A DNA stretch of 64,000 nucleotides. Source: Mesorhizobium sp. J428 (GTDB lineage: Bacteria > Pseudomonadota > Alphaproteobacteria > Rhizobiales > Rhizobiaceae). Below are positions 27,284 through 36,583 of the stretch, piece after piece. The translations under genes and the position numbers were made by a program. Positions within the stretch are counted from its first letter, which is position 1. Every line of letters begins with the position of its first letter. The notes under the pieces are model-generated. The model made no database searches, had not been told where the DNA came from, and saw nothing but the letters and a program-made list of their open reading frames with translations. The DNA lies in assembly GCF_024699925.1 (NCBI RefSeq), contig NZ_JAJOMX010000001.1, positions 2,766,001 through 2,830,000 of the forward strand, written 5' to 3'.

Positions 27284-27461
27284 CGGCGTTCCTCTCCTCT
27301 TCGACGAAAGGCTATGATGCACCTTGGTTCGCCGCAACTGTCTCAAGGTCGAATTCGTCAAATTGGCCTTTCGTTGACAGTTCCCGCCAGCAGGGTGTTG
27401 GATAGACCATGCGGAGCGGTAAGCCGCCCGCCCATTTCCCGCACGATCATGGAGCTCGCCG

Positions 27462-28292
27462 ATGGCTTCCCCGCCTGTCTGGTTCATCACCGGTTGCTCG
27501 ACCGGTCTCGGGCACGAGCTCGCGAAACTCGTGGCCGCGCGCGGCTGGAACCTCGTCGCCACGGCGCGCCGCAAGGAAAGCCTCGCCGATCTCGCAGCCC
27601 CGAACGTGCTGGCGCTTTCGCTCGACGTGACGAAGCAGGATGAGATCGATGCGGCCGTCGCGGCCGCGAAGGAACGGTTCGGCCGCATCGACGTGCTCGT
27701 CAACAATGCCGGCTACGGCTACCTGACGACTGTCGAGGAAGGCGAGGATGCCGAAATCCGCGCCATGTTCGAGGCCAACGTCTTCGGTCTGTTCGCCATG
27801 ACCCGCGCGGTCTTGCCGGTGATGCGGGCGCAGCGCAGCGGACATATCATCAACATCACCTCGGTGGCGGGCCATGTCGGCAATCCGAGCTCGGGCTACT
27901 ACGCCGCGACCAAGCATGCGGTGGAGGGCTTGTCGAAGTCGCTCGCCGTGGAGGGCGCGCCGCTGGGCATCAAGGTCACGGCGGTCGCGCCCGGGCCGTT
28001 CCGGACCGACTGGGCGGGCCGCTCCATGATCCAGACCCCGAACCGGATCGAGGATTATGCGTCGACCGCCGGGACGAGAATGAGGAACGTTTCCGGATAC
28101 AGCGGTCAGCAGGCAGGCGATCCGGTTCGTGCGGGCGAAGCGATGATCACGCTGACCCAGATGGAAAATCCGCCCGTGCATATTGTGCTTGGCCGAGGCG
28201 GTTTCGATGTGGTGACGGCAAGTCTTCGCAACAGGCTGGCCGAGATCGAAGCATATCGGGAGCTGGGAATCGGCACCGATTTCCCGGCCTGA
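27462..28292 (+). CDS. Short-chain dehydrogenase/reductase family oxidoreductase
   Basis: A 276-residue classical SDR enzyme. The cofactor motif is T-G-C-S-T-G-L-G (about 11-18), with N-N-A-G-Y-G near residue 83, a catalytic Ser in I-T-S-V-A-G, and Y-Y-A-A-T-K-H (Tyr and Lys) near 150. The substrate is not evident. The gene is divergent from the HIT gene and upstream of the SRP RNA. Confidence 0.9.
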   Translation: MASPPVWFITGCSTGLGHELAKLVAARGWNLVATARRKESLADLAAPNVLALSLDVTKQDEIDAAVAAAKERFGRIDVLVNNAGYGYLTTVEEGEDAEIRAMFEANVFGLFAMTRAVLPVMRAQRSGHIINITSVAGHVGNPSSGYYAATKHAVEGLSKSLAVEGAPLGIKVTAVAPGPFRTDWAGRSMIQTPNRIEDYASTAGTRMRNVSGYSGQQAGDPVRAGEAMITLTQMENPPVHIVLGRGGFDVVTASLRNRLAEIEAYRELGIGTDFPA

Positions 28293-28356
28293 CGCGCCCG
28301 TTGGCCTCTTCGACCATTCCCGCCTTGCATTTCGCGCGCCGATTGCCGATATGCAG

Positions 28357-28458
28357 GGTGGGAGGTTGGTGGTGGACGAGCCACTCGCCAACCGGGTCAG
28401 GTCCGGAAGGAAGCAGCCCTAACGAGCCAGGAACGGGTCATTGTTCCAGCCTCCCGCC
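28357..28458 (+). ncRNA. ffs: Signal recognition particle RNA (4.5S type)
   Basis: The conserved apical part is present, with GGTCAGGTCCGGAAGGAAGC and CAGCC forming domain IV with its asymmetric GGAA tetraloop region. The ends pair: GGTGGGAGG at 28357-28365 with CCTCCCGCC at 28450-28458. This is the small bacterial SRP RNA bound by Ffh for co-translational targeting. Its location just upstream of dnaX is standard in rhizobia. The exact ends are estimated from the terminal helix. Confidence 0.93.
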
Positions 28459-28565
28459 TTTCCTTCCGCTTCGGCATGTGCGCGGCCCGCGACAGGGTCG
28501 TTGACGGCGTGCGGCGGGTGGGTTGAACTGGACGGGTAGGGACCGGAACGGAGCGGACGAGGCGG

Positions 28566-30377
28566 ATGAACCCAGCCGGAACCGATGCGAAAGGCGGCGC
28601 CTACCGTGTTCTCGCACGGAAATATCGCCCGCGCGACTTCTCCGGCCTCATCGGTCAGGAGCCGATGGTCCGCACGCTCACCAACGCCTTCTCCTCCGGC
28701 CGCATCGCGCAGGCCTGGATGCTGACCGGCGTCCGCGGCGTGGGCAAGACGACGACCGCCCGCATCCTGGCGCGCGCGCTGAATTACAAGACGCCCGAGA
28801 TCGACCAGCCGACCATTCTCATGGATGCCGTCGGCGAGCACTGCCAGGCGATCCTTGAAGGCCGCCATGTTGACGTGATCGAGATGGACGCGGCCTCTCA
28901 CACCGGCATCGACGACATCCGCGAGATCATCGAACAGGTGCGCTATGCGCCCGTCTCCGCGCGCTACAAGGTCTATATCATCGACGAGGTGCACATGCTC
29001 TCGACGCAGGCCTTCAACGGCCTGCTGAAGACGCTGGAAGAGCCGCCGCCGCATGTGAAGTTCATCTTTGCGACCACGGAAATCCGAAAGGTGCCGATCA
29101 CTGTGCTGTCGCGCTGCCAGCGCTTCGACCTGCGCCGCATCGACGCCAGCCTGATCAAGTCCCACCTCGCCCATATTGGCGGGCTGGAGGGCGTGGATGC
29201 CGAGGACGACGCGCTCGCCATGATCGCCCGCGCCGCGGAAGGCTCGATGCGCGACGCGCAGTCGATCTTCGACCAGGCGATCGCGCATGGCGGCGAGAAC
29301 GTCACCGCCGAGGCGGTGCGCTCGATGCTCGGCCTTTCCGACCGCAACCGCGTGATCGACCTGTTCGAGCACTTGATGAAGGGCGACATCGCGGCCGCTT
29401 TGTCCGAATACCGGGCCCAGTACGACACCGGTGCCGACCCTGCCGTGGTGCTGGCGGATCTCGCCGAGTTCAACCATCTCGTGACCCGCCTGCGCTTCGT
29501 GCCGGAAGCTGCGACCGACGCCTCGCTGACCGAGGACGAGCGCCGCAGGGGCGCCGACTTCGCCGAGAGGCTCTCGGTCAAGGTCCTGTCGCGTACCTGG
29601 CAGATGCTGCTGAAGGGCATTCCGGAGGTACAGGGTGCATCGCGGCCGGTCTCGGCGGGCGAGATGGTGCTGATCCGCATCGCACACGCCGCCAGCCTGC
29701 CGACGCTGGACGAGGCGCTAAAGATGCTGGACGGCGACACTCTGCCGGTCGGCACTCCGCAGCCGCCACGTCCTTCGGGCGGGGTGCCGAACGGTTCCGG
29801 CGCGAACGCAATCGGACAGGCCCGCATGCCGAGCGCGCAGGGCGGGGCGCAGACGATGCGGCTGGTGCAGCGCCAGGATGCACCACCGGCAATGCAACCT
29901 GCACCCGCTCCGGTCGTGGAGGAGGATGCGGTGCCGGTGCGCTCGCTGGCCGACATTGCCGCCCTCGCGACGTCCAACCGCGAGGTCGCTTTCAAGGCGC
30001 TGCTCAAGCGTTGCGTTCGCCTTGTGAGAATCGAGCCCGGCAACCTGCAGATCGGCCTGACCGACGATGCGCCGCGCGACCTCGCCGGCCAGATCGGCGC
30101 CAAGTTGCAGGCCTGGACCGGCCGGCGCTGGATGGTGAGTGTCGCGCGCGAAGGCGGCGGACCGACGCTGGCCGAGCAAGAGGCCAACAAGCGCGAGACC
30201 GCGTTCACCGACGCGAAGTCCGACCCCGCGGTGGCGGCGATCCTGGCGAAATTCCCGGGCGCGAAGATCATCGACGTTCGGATACCCGACACGACCGACG
30301 ACGCGGACGCGCCGGCCGAGCTTGTGCCCGATCCGGGCATCGAGCCCGCGATCGACCCCGATGACGACGATTTCTGA
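28566..30377 (+). CDS. dnaX: DNA polymerase III subunit gamma/tau
   Basis: A 603-residue clamp-loader ATPase. Walker A is G-V-G-K-T-T near residue 58, with D-E-V-H-M-L-S (DEAD-like Walker B), sensor 1 F-A-T-T-E and the S-R-C-Q-R-F arginine-finger region. The four-Cys zinc module of E. coli DnaX is not seen: only an H-C pair remains in the D-A-V-G-E-H-C-Q-A-I stretch. Such reduction is also seen in other rhizobia. A Pro/Ala-rich hinge (about 390-460) is followed by the tau domain. It is 18 nt upstream of ybaB. Confidence 0.95.
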   Translation: MNPAGTDAKGGAYRVLARKYRPRDFSGLIGQEPMVRTLTNAFSSGRIAQAWMLTGVRGVGKTTTARILARALNYKTPEIDQPTILMDAVGEHCQAILEGRHVDVIEMDAASHTGIDDIREIIEQVRYAPVSARYKVYIIDEVHMLSTQAFNGLLKTLEEPPPHVKFIFATTEIRKVPITVLSRCQRFDLRRIDASLIKSHLAHIGGLEGVDAEDDALAMIARAAEGSMRDAQSIFDQAIAHGGENVTAEAVRSMLGLSDRNRVIDLFEHLMKGDIAAALSEYRAQYDTGADPAVVLADLAEFNHLVTRLRFVPEAATDASLTEDERRRGADFAERLSVKVLSRTWQMLLKGIPEVQGASRPVSAGEMVLIRIAHAASLPTLDEALKMLDGDTLPVGTPQPPRPSGGVPNGSGANAIGQARMPSAQGGAQTMRLVQRQDAPPAMQPAPAPVVEEDAVPVRSLADIAALATSNREVAFKALLKRCVRLVRIEPGNLQIGLTDDAPRDLAGQIGAKLQAWTGRRWMVSVAREGGGPTLAEQEANKRETAFTDAKSDPAVAAILAKFPGAKIIDVRIPDTTDDADAPAELVPDPGIEPAIDPDDDDF

Positions 30378-30395
30378 GAGAAAGGATCCCCTGCG

Positions 30396-30719
30396 ATGAA
30401 AGACCTGCTCGGACTGATGGGCAAGGCCAAGGAGATGCAGGCCAAATTCCAGGCCATGCAGGAGGAGTTGACCCAGGTCGAGGCGTCCGGCCAGTCCGGC
30501 GGCGGCCTCGTCACCGTCACGCTGACCGGCAAGGGCGAGATGAAATCGATCAGCATCGACCCGTCACTGGTGAAGCCCGACGAGGCGGAGATCCTCGAGG
30601 ACCTGATCGTCGCGGCCCACAATGACGCCAAGGCCAAGGTCGAGGCGATCATGCAGGAAAAGACACGCGAACTGACCGCCGGCCTGCCGATCCCGCCGGG
30701 AATGAAGCTGCCGTTCTAA
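30396..30719 (+). CDS. YbaB/EbfC family nucleoid-associated protein
   Basis: A 107-residue DNA-binding protein with the family pattern [25 protein letters not shown] and [11 protein letters not shown]. Family members form homodimers that coat DNA. It lies between dnaX and recR, the conserved dnaX-ybaB-recR order, although a minus-strand GNAT gene separates it from recR here. Confidence 0.94.
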   Translation: MKDLLGLMGKAKEMQAKFQAMQEELTQVEASGQSGGGLVTVTLTGKGEMKSISIDPSLVKPDEAEILEDLIVAAHNDAKAKVEAIMQEKTRELTAGLPIPPGMKLPF

Positions 30720-30722
30720 GGC

Positions 30723-31229
30723 TCAGGCGAGCCGCAGCTCCATGTCGATCGCGGGCAGGGGATGGCCCGCGACGCTGGTCATCACTTCGCCGATCCGCCG
30801 GAACCCGAACGATTCGTAGAACGGCACGCCGGGTAGGCTGGCCTGGCTCTTCATCAGCGTAATGCCTTGCGCACGGGCTTCGGCGAGGCAGTGGGCGAGC
30901 AGGCGCCCGGCGATGCCCCTGCGCTTGAAGTCCGGATGAGTCGCAAAGTGCCGGATGTGGCCGACGCCATCGACGACCTCGCCGGTCCAGGGCGCCGGCC
31001 GGCTCCAGCCGCCGCAGGCCGCGGGAATGCCGTCCGCTTCCACCACGTAATAGGTGCCGCTCTCGACCAGCTTGGGGTTGGCCTTCGACATGAAGGGCAT
31101 TGCGGCCGTCAGTTGCGCGCGATCGTAGCTACCGTCGTCCAGCGTCGCGTAAGACGCCGTGATCAGCGTCGACAGCATGTCGAGGTCGGCGAGCGTGGCG
31201 CGCCTGATCGAGATGTCATGAGCCGTCAT
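30723..31229 (-). CDS. GNAT family N-acetyltransferase
   Basis: A 168-residue acetyltransferase. Motif A is [19 protein letters not shown] (acetyl-CoA binding, about 92-110), with F-Y-E-S-F-G-F near residue 139. The substrate is unknown. It is inserted on the opposite strand between ybaB and recR, ending 3 nt after the ybaB stop. Confidence 0.87.
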   Translation of the reverse strand: MTAHDISIRRATLADLDMLSTLITASYATLDDGSYDRAQLTAAMPFMSKANPKLVESGTYYVVEADGIPAACGGWSRPAPWTGEVVDGVGHIRHFATHPDFKRRGIAGRLLAHCLAEARAQGITLMKSQASLPGVPFYESFGFRRIGEVMTSVAGHPLPAIDMELRLA

Positions 31230-31293
31230 CGCATCTCCTCCGTTCGGGAGCGGCGACTATGCATCTTTTGCCGTCCGCGTTAAGTCTCGCCCC

Positions 31294-31902
31294 ATGTCCT
31301 CCAAGCGAATCGCGGGCCCCGAGATCGAGCGTCTGATCCAGCTTCTGGCCAAGGTGCCGGGGCTGGGGCCGCGTTCGGCGCGCCGGGCCGCCTTGCATCT
31401 CATCAATAAGAAGGAGCAGCTTCTCGGCCCGTTGGCGCACGCGATGGCGGACGCGGTCGACAAGGTGCGCGTCTGCTCGGTCTGCGGCAATGTCGACACG
31501 TCGGATCCGTGCATGATCTGCTCTGATCCGCGCCGCGACGATTCCACGATCGTCGTGGTCGAGGACGTGTCCGATCTGTGGGCGCTGGAACGGGCGGGCG
31601 TGCAAAATGCGCGCTTCCACGTGCTGGGCGGCACCCTGTCGCCGCTGGACGGCGTCGGGCCGGATGATCTTACCATCGCCAAGCTCGTCTCGCGCGTGGC
31701 GGCCGGCGGCGTGGCCGAGGTGATCATCGCCGTCAACGCCACGATCGAAGGCCAGACGACGGCGCACTACATCACCGACCAGCTTGCGGGGATGGGCGTG
31801 AAGGTGACGCGGCTGGCGCACGGCGTGCCGGTCGGCGGCGAGCTCGACTATCTCGACGAGGGGACGCTCGCGGCGGCGCTCAAGTCACGGACGGTGTTCT
31901 AG
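31294..31902 (+). CDS. recR: Recombination mediator protein RecR
   Basis: A 202-residue protein with an N-terminal helix-hairpin-helix ([14 protein letters not shown]), the zinc finger C-S-V-C and C-M-I-C (about 57-72), and a Toprim domain with V-V-V-E-D-V-S-D-L. RecR works with RecF and RecO in gap repair. The length is typical. It converges on the Imm53 gene with a 1-nt gap. Confidence 0.96.
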   Translation: MSSKRIAGPEIERLIQLLAKVPGLGPRSARRAALHLINKKEQLLGPLAHAMADAVDKVRVCSVCGNVDTSDPCMICSDPRRDDSTIVVVEDVSDLWALERAGVQNARFHVLGGTLSPLDGVGPDDLTIAKLVSRVAAGGVAEVIIAVNATIEGQTTAHYITDQLAGMGVKVTRLAHGVPVGGELDYLDEGTLAAALKSRTVF

Positions 31903-31903
31903 G

Positions 31904-32212
31904 TCATTTCGGCTGATTGGTCTCCACCCAGGCGCGGAACACCTCAATCACCGAGCGGAGATTCCGAGCACCGCAGACGGCATGAAACTCACCTGCGTCC
32001 CGCCAGCATTTCCACCAGGAAACCTCATCATCGAAGTTATGCTGGGCTTCCTCAAATGGAGTGTTCTGAAGATTGGTCCCAATGAGGTCGATCTTCAGCG
32101 TCCAGCCGGGATTGTCGATATTTCCGATCTCGATGCCGTAACCATGCTCCCACAGACCATCGCACTGGCTTGCATACCAATCCTCCAGCCACGTCAGCGC
32201 GTCATCCGCCAT
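31904..32212 (-). CDS. Imm53-type orphan immunity protein
   Basis: A 102-residue cytoplasmic protein matching the Imm53 pattern: L-E-D-W-Y-x-S-Q-C-D-G-x-W-E-H-x-Y-G-I near the N-terminus, then I-D-N-P-G-W-T-L-K-I-D-L, F-E-E-A, W-W-K-C and a C-terminal F-R-A-W-V-E. Imm53 proteins neutralise polymorphic toxins. No toxin gene is next to it: neighbours are recR and mltB. Its base composition is clearly lower in GC than its neighbours, which suggests recent acquisition. Family assignment is from remembered motif pattern. Confidence 0.75.
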   Translation of the reverse strand: MADDALTWLEDWYASQCDGLWEHGYGIEIGNIDNPGWTLKIDLIGTNLQNTPFEEAQHNFDDEVSWWKCWRDAGEFHAVCGARNLRSVIEVFRAWVETNQPK

Positions 32213-32267
32213 AATTGTGCTCCGAACCTCATGTCCAACCGGCTAGAATACGTGGGAAGGGGTGGGA

Positions 32268-33512
32268 ATGGAAAGATCGACGCTCGGCGCTTTGTTTTTC
32301 GGAGCTGCCCTTGCGATCACGACGGCAGCATCACCGGCCTACGCCGCCTCCGTCTCCGACCAATTCCGCACCTGGCTCGACGCCGATCTCTGGCCGGCGG
32401 CCAAGGCGCAGGGCGTTTCGCGAAAGACCTTCGATGCGGCCTTCGCCGGCGTGTCGCCCAACCTCAAGCTGCCAGACCTCGTGATGCCCGGCGAGAAGCC
32501 GAAGCCGCAGAAGAAGCAGCATCAGGCGGAGTTCGGCTCGCCCGGCAACTATTTCGCCGAGAAGACGATCGGCGCCGTGACGTCGGGCGGCCGCGCGCGG
32601 GCGGGGCGGGTGTCGCAGACGCTGTCCGCTGTCGAGAAGCGCTATGGCGTGCCGGGCGAGGTCGTGCTGGCGATCTGGGGCCGCGAGTCGGGTTTTGGCG
32701 CGGCGAAGATCCCCTATGACGCGTTCGAGGTGCTCGGCACAAAGGCGTTCCTCGCAACGCGCAAGGAGATGTTCCGCAAGGAGGTGCTGGCGGCGCTGAC
32801 CATCCTCGAAAAGGGCTATGCGACGCGGGCGATGATGAAGACGTCGTGGGCGGGCGCAATGGGCCAGCCGCAGTTCCTGCCGACCTCCTTCCTCGACCAT
32901 GCGGTCGACGCCGACGGCGACGGTATTCGCGACATCTGGACCTCGACGCCTGACACGCTGGCCTCGATCGCCAACTACCTGAAGCACTACGGCTGGGTGG
33001 CGGGCCGAGACTGGGGGTTCGAGGTGATCGTGCCGGAGAGCGTGTCCTGCGCGCTCGAAGGGCCGGATCGCGGCAAGCGCATCTCGGACTGGGCGTCGAT
33101 GGGCATTACCCGCGTTTCGGGCAAGCCGTTCCCCGCGCACGAGGCGAAAGCCGAGGGTTACCTGCTGATGCCGGCCGGCCGTTCCGGTCCGGCCTTCATC
33201 GTCACGCCCAACTTCTACGTGCTCAAGGAATACAACGAGAGCGACCTCTACGCACTCTTCGTCGGTCATGCGGCGGACCGCATCGCCGGCGGTGACCGCA
33301 CCTTCTCCGGCTCCTGGGGCAAGATCGGCGGCATGCTGCGCTCCGACATCGCCCGCCTTCAGGAGGGCCTGGAGGCGAAGGGCTATGACGTCGGCGGGGC
33401 CGACGGCCTGCCCGGCTACAAGACCCGCCGCTCGATCGGCGAATGGCAGGCGAAGAACGGACAGGCCCCGACCTGCTTCCTGAGCCCGGCACTGGTCAAG
33501 TCGGTTCCCTGA
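32268..33512 (+). CDS. Lytic murein transglycosylase (MltB family) with peptidoglycan-binding domain
   Basis: A 414-residue exported enzyme. It has a signal peptide (about 1-26, ending A-Y-A-A), an SLT_2 domain with catalytic Glu in I-W-G-R-E-S-G-F-G, then M-G-Q-P-Q-F-L-P-T-S-F, and a C-terminal PG_binding_1 domain (L-Q-E-G-L-E-A-K-G-Y-D-V-G-G). It cuts glycan strands forming anhydro-muropeptides. The ATG at 32268 follows GGAAGGGG by 5 nt; a GTG two codons earlier is possible. Its last 17 bp overlap the convergent AI-2E transporter gene. Confidence 0.92.
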   Translation: MERSTLGALFFGAALAITTAASPAYAASVSDQFRTWLDADLWPAAKAQGVSRKTFDAAFAGVSPNLKLPDLVMPGEKPKPQKKQHQAEFGSPGNYFAEKTIGAVTSGGRARAGRVSQTLSAVEKRYGVPGEVVLAIWGRESGFGAAKIPYDAFEVLGTKAFLATRKEMFRKEVLAALTILEKGYATRAMMKTSWAGAMGQPQFLPTSFLDHAVDADGDGIRDIWTSTPDTLASIANYLKHYGWVAGRDWGFEVIVPESVSCALEGPDRGKRISDWASMGITRVSGKPFPAHEAKAEGYLLMPAGRSGPAFIVTPNFYVLKEYNESDLYALFVGHAADRIAGGDRTFSGSWGKIGGMLRSDIARLQEGLEAKGYDVGGADGLPGYKTRRSIGEWQAKNGQAPTCFLSPALVKSVP

Positions 33513-34644
33513 CCGGTTCCGCGGCAGGCTCGGGCGGCTCCACCGCCTGATGCGCGGCGAGGAAATTGCCGATCGGTCGCAACTCGTCGAAATGGTCGCA
33601 AAAGACCTTGATGATCACGAGAATTGGCACGGCGATCAGCGCGCCGATGAAGCCCCACAGCCACGACCAGAAGGCAACGGCGATGAACACCGCCACCGCG
33701 TTGAGCTCAAGCCTGCGGCCAACGGTGACGGGGGTTACGATCTGGCCCTCTATGATGTTGCACATCAGCACGAAGGCCGGCGGGATGGCCGCCATGGTCA
33801 GCGTCTCGAAGGAGACGAGCGACACGGCTGACACGCCGATGATCGTCATCGCGGCGCCGATATAGGGCAGGAAGTTGAGAAGTGCCGCCGCGGCCCCCCA
33901 CACGAAAGGCATCGGCATGCCGATCGCCCACAGCCCGAGCCCGATCGCCGCGCCGAGGCAGAAGTTGATCACGGCGACCGTCAGAAGGTAGCGCGAGATC
34001 TCGCGCTCGACGTCGTAGACGATGCGCAGCGCGCGCTTCTTGTCGCTGAGCGTGCCGAAGGATTGCACGATCTTTTCGTAAAACAGTGTTCCGGACGCGA
34101 GCAGGAACACCGTCAGCATCAGCGTGATGGCAATCGTTGTGCCGGCACTCAGGAGGTTGCCTGCCGCGCGTGAGATGATGCCGGGCTGCTGCACCACCAC
34201 GCGCTGGGTGTCCGCGGCGGTCACGTTGTCGGTCGCTTCGTCGATGTCGCGCGAGATGCGCAGCAGCCGGTCGATCGGGCCGCGCAGCTCGCTGAGCCGC
34301 TCCCTGATCTGGGAACCGATTTGCGGCGCCTCATTGACGAGGTCCGTCACCGGGCCGCTGAGCAGGTAACCGGCGATCGCGAGGCTGCCGGCGGTGAAGA
34401 AGACGAGCAGGGTGGCGGAGATCGGCGAGGGGATACCCCGCTTGCGCAGGAAGCGGACGATCGGCGTCAGCGTCAGCGCGAACAGGAACGCCAGTACCAC
34501 CGGCATGAAGAACTCGCGCGCGAAATAGAGCGACGAAAAGAGAAGGATGATGAAGATGCCGAGAACGAGCCCACGCAGGCTCGGCCATTTTTCCTGAACT
34601 GCCTTGTCGGCCTCGACGGAATCGATTGGTTGCCCGGCATTCAC
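33496..34644 (-). CDS. AI-2E family transporter
   Basis: A 382-residue membrane protein with about seven to eight hydrophobic helices: two in the first 75 residues, a soluble coil (about 85-150), and the rest after 170. The family motif near the C-terminus is present (I-E-G-Q-I-V-T-P and G-A-L-I-A-V-P). Members are secondary transporters; AI-2 export is shown for only some, and ion export for others, so the substrate is open. The 3' end overlaps mltB by 17 bp. Confidence 0.9.
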   Translation of the reverse strand: MNAGQPIDSVEADKAVQEKWPSLRGLVLGIFIILLFSSLYFAREFFMPVVLAFLFALTLTPIVRFLRKRGIPSPISATLLVFFTAGSLAIAGYLLSGPVTDLVNEAPQIGSQIRERLSELRGPIDRLLRISRDIDEATDNVTAADTQRVVVQQPGIISRAAGNLLSAGTTIAITLMLTVFLLASGTLFYEKIVQSFGTLSDKKRALRIVYDVEREISRYLLTVAVINFCLGAAIGLGLWAIGMPMPFVWGAAAALLNFLPYIGAAMTIIGVSAVSLVSFETLTMAAIPPAFVLMCNIIEGQIVTPVTVGRRLELNAVAVFIAVAFWSWLWGFIGALIAVPILVIIKVFCDHFDELRPIGNFLAAHQAVEPPEPAAEPVREPT

Positions 34645-34754
34645 GGTTCCGCTCTCCCCAAGCGCAGAGTTGGTGCCTGCCTATCAGGCGGCGATTTGCC
34701 GTCAATGCGGGGAATGCGGGAAAGTTCCGGCGTCGGACGCCGGAAGGCCGGGGT

Positions 34755-35759
34755 TCAGGCAGCCTTCGAGAGGCTGAGATGGACGTCGGCGAGGATCTCG
34801 TAGGATCTTTTGCGTGCGGCGTGGTCGAAGATCTGCGCGGTAACCATCAGCTCGTCGGCGCCGGTGCGCTGCAGGAAGGCCTCGACGCCGCGGCCGACCG
34901 TCTCCGGCGAGCCGACAATGGCCTGCGACAACGTCTGGTCGAGGATGGCGCGCGACATCGGCTCGAGGCTTTCGTAATAGCCTTCCACCGGCGGCTTCAG
35001 CTTGCCGCGCGTGTTGGTGCGGATTGCCACAAAGGCCTGCTGCATGGAGGAGAACAGCAGCCGCGCCTCGGCGTCGGTGTCGGCGGCGGTGATGTTGACG
35101 CCCAGCATCACATAGGGCTTCTCGAGGAACTGCGACGGCTCGAAGCGGGCGCGGTAGACATCCAGCGCGCGGTCGAGCTCGGCCGGCGCGAAGTGGGAGG
35201 CGAAGGCGTAGGGCAGGCCGAGCATGGCGGCAAGCTGGGCGCCGTATGTGCTCGATCCGAGGATCCACACCGGCACCTCCTGGCCCTCGCCGGGATAGGC
35301 GTGCACATGGCGGTTCTGCGCCTCGGGGGCGAAATAGTTGATCAGCTCGACCACGTCTTGCGGGAAATTGTCCACGCCCGCGTCAAGGTTGCGCCTGAGC
35401 GCCCGTGCGGTGGCCATGTCGGTTCCCGGCGCGCGGCCGAGGCCGAGGTCGATTCGGCCGGGATGCAGCGCGGCCAGCGTCCCGAACTGCTCGGCGATCA
35501 CCAGCGGCGAATGGTTGGGCAGCATCACGCCGCCGGCCCCGACGCGTATGGTCGACGTGCCGCCGGCGATGTGGGCAATCACCACCGACGTCGCCGCACT
35601 CGCGATGCCAGGCATGTTGTGGTGCTCGGCGAGCCAGTATCGGTTGTAGCCGAGCTTCTCGACGTGCCGCGCAAGGTCGAGGCTGTTGGCCAGCGACTGC
35701 GAGACAGTGTTGCCTTCGGTGACGGGAGCGAGGTCGAGGACGGAGAGGAGAGCCATCAT
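34755..35759 (-). CDS. LLM class flavin-dependent oxidoreductase
   Basis: A 334-residue luciferase-like monooxygenase of the MsnO8/YhbW-type subgroup: [12 protein letters not shown] at the N-terminus, [27 protein letters not shown] and D-L-G-L-G-R-A-P-G. It uses reduced FMN to oxidise an unknown substrate. The start is uncertain: ATGs at 35759 and 35756 fit the family best, while one at 35792 is also in frame. No clear ribosome binding site helps the choice. Confidence 0.86.
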   Translation of the reverse strand: MMALLSVLDLAPVTEGNTVSQSLANSLDLARHVEKLGYNRYWLAEHHNMPGIASAATSVVIAHIAGGTSTIRVGAGGVMLPNHSPLVIAEQFGTLAALHPGRIDLGLGRAPGTDMATARALRRNLDAGVDNFPQDVVELINYFAPEAQNRHVHAYPGEGQEVPVWILGSSTYGAQLAAMLGLPYAFASHFAPAELDRALDVYRARFEPSQFLEKPYVMLGVNITAADTDAEARLLFSSMQQAFVAIRTNTRGKLKPPVEGYYESLEPMSRAILDQTLSQAIVGSPETVGRGVEAFLQRTGADELMVTAQIFDHAARKRSYEILADVHLSLSKAA

Positions 35760-35880
35760 GCGCATATAGGAAGGGCGCCCCCGGGTCGGCAACCCGGCGG
35801 TGCAAGAGTTCTTTTGTAAAGACGAATCACGCGTTCGTGAGTAGGCTGCCTACGATTCATGCAATGGGAGGAACCGGAAG

Positions 35881-36550
35881 ATGCGCATCCCGGCCTTGGT
35901 TCGTAGTCTGGCGGTTCTTGCATTGGCGGTGCTCGCCGCATGCGTGGCGGAAGAGGGCCCTATCGGCCCGGGCCCGCAATACTGCTCGCGCGAATATGCG
36001 CCGGTGTGCGCCCGCCGCGGCGACGACCGCCGCACCTTCCCCAACGATTGCGAGGCGGACCGGGCCGGCTACTACGTGATCCGCGATGGCCAGTGCCGGC
36101 GCGACCGGCCGGATTATCCTGACGAGCCCCGCCCGCCGCGTCCGCCCCGCCCCGATCGTCCGCAGGCCTGCCCGATGATCTATGCGCCGGTCTGCGCCCA
36201 GCGGGGAGGCGACCGCCGTGCCTTCGACAATGACTGCCAGGCCGCGTCCGCCGGCTACCGCGTGATCCGCGACGGCCAGTGCGGCGGTGGTCAGATGCAG
36301 CCTCCCGGCCAGCCGGGCGCTGTCCCGGGCGGTCCCGGCGGCGGCCGTCCCGGCACGATCGAGGGCGGCCCCGGCGCCTCCTCTCCGATCGGCCAGCCGG
36401 GAGCCAGTGCTCCTGGTGGGGGGGCAGGCTGTCTGCACCCGTGAATATGCGCCGGTCTGCGGTGTGGTCGGCGGGTCGCAGCAGACCTTCTCGAATGAAT
36501 GCGTGGCGCGCGCCGAAGGCGCCCGTCGCATCCGCCCCGGCCAGTGCTGA
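35881..36550 (+). CDS. Lipoprotein with three Kazal-type protease-inhibitor domains (frameshifted at a G7 run)
   Basis: The signal ends in a lipobox, V-L-A-A-C (Cys21). Two Kazal domains follow (about 34-73 and 94-133), each with C-x(3)-Y-A-P-V-C, a middle N-D-C and a final D-G-Q-C. A Gly/Pro-rich linker then leads to G7 at 36418-36424. Removing one G joins the frame that encodes a third domain (C-T-R-E-Y-A-P-V-C, then N-E-C, then P-G-Q-C) to a stop at 36550. Uncorrected, the protein ends at 36444. Kazal domains inhibit serine proteases, so a surface role in blocking host or predator proteases is plausible but not shown. It sits between two LLM monooxygenase genes. Confidence 0.82.
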
Positions 36551-36583
36551 GGAAAAGGTGACGACGGAAGGGCCGCCTGACGA

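Noticed and set aside
28973-30652. Minus-strand open frame of about 559 codons opposite dnaX
   Set aside because: Ser/Arg-rich antisense shadow without a domain.
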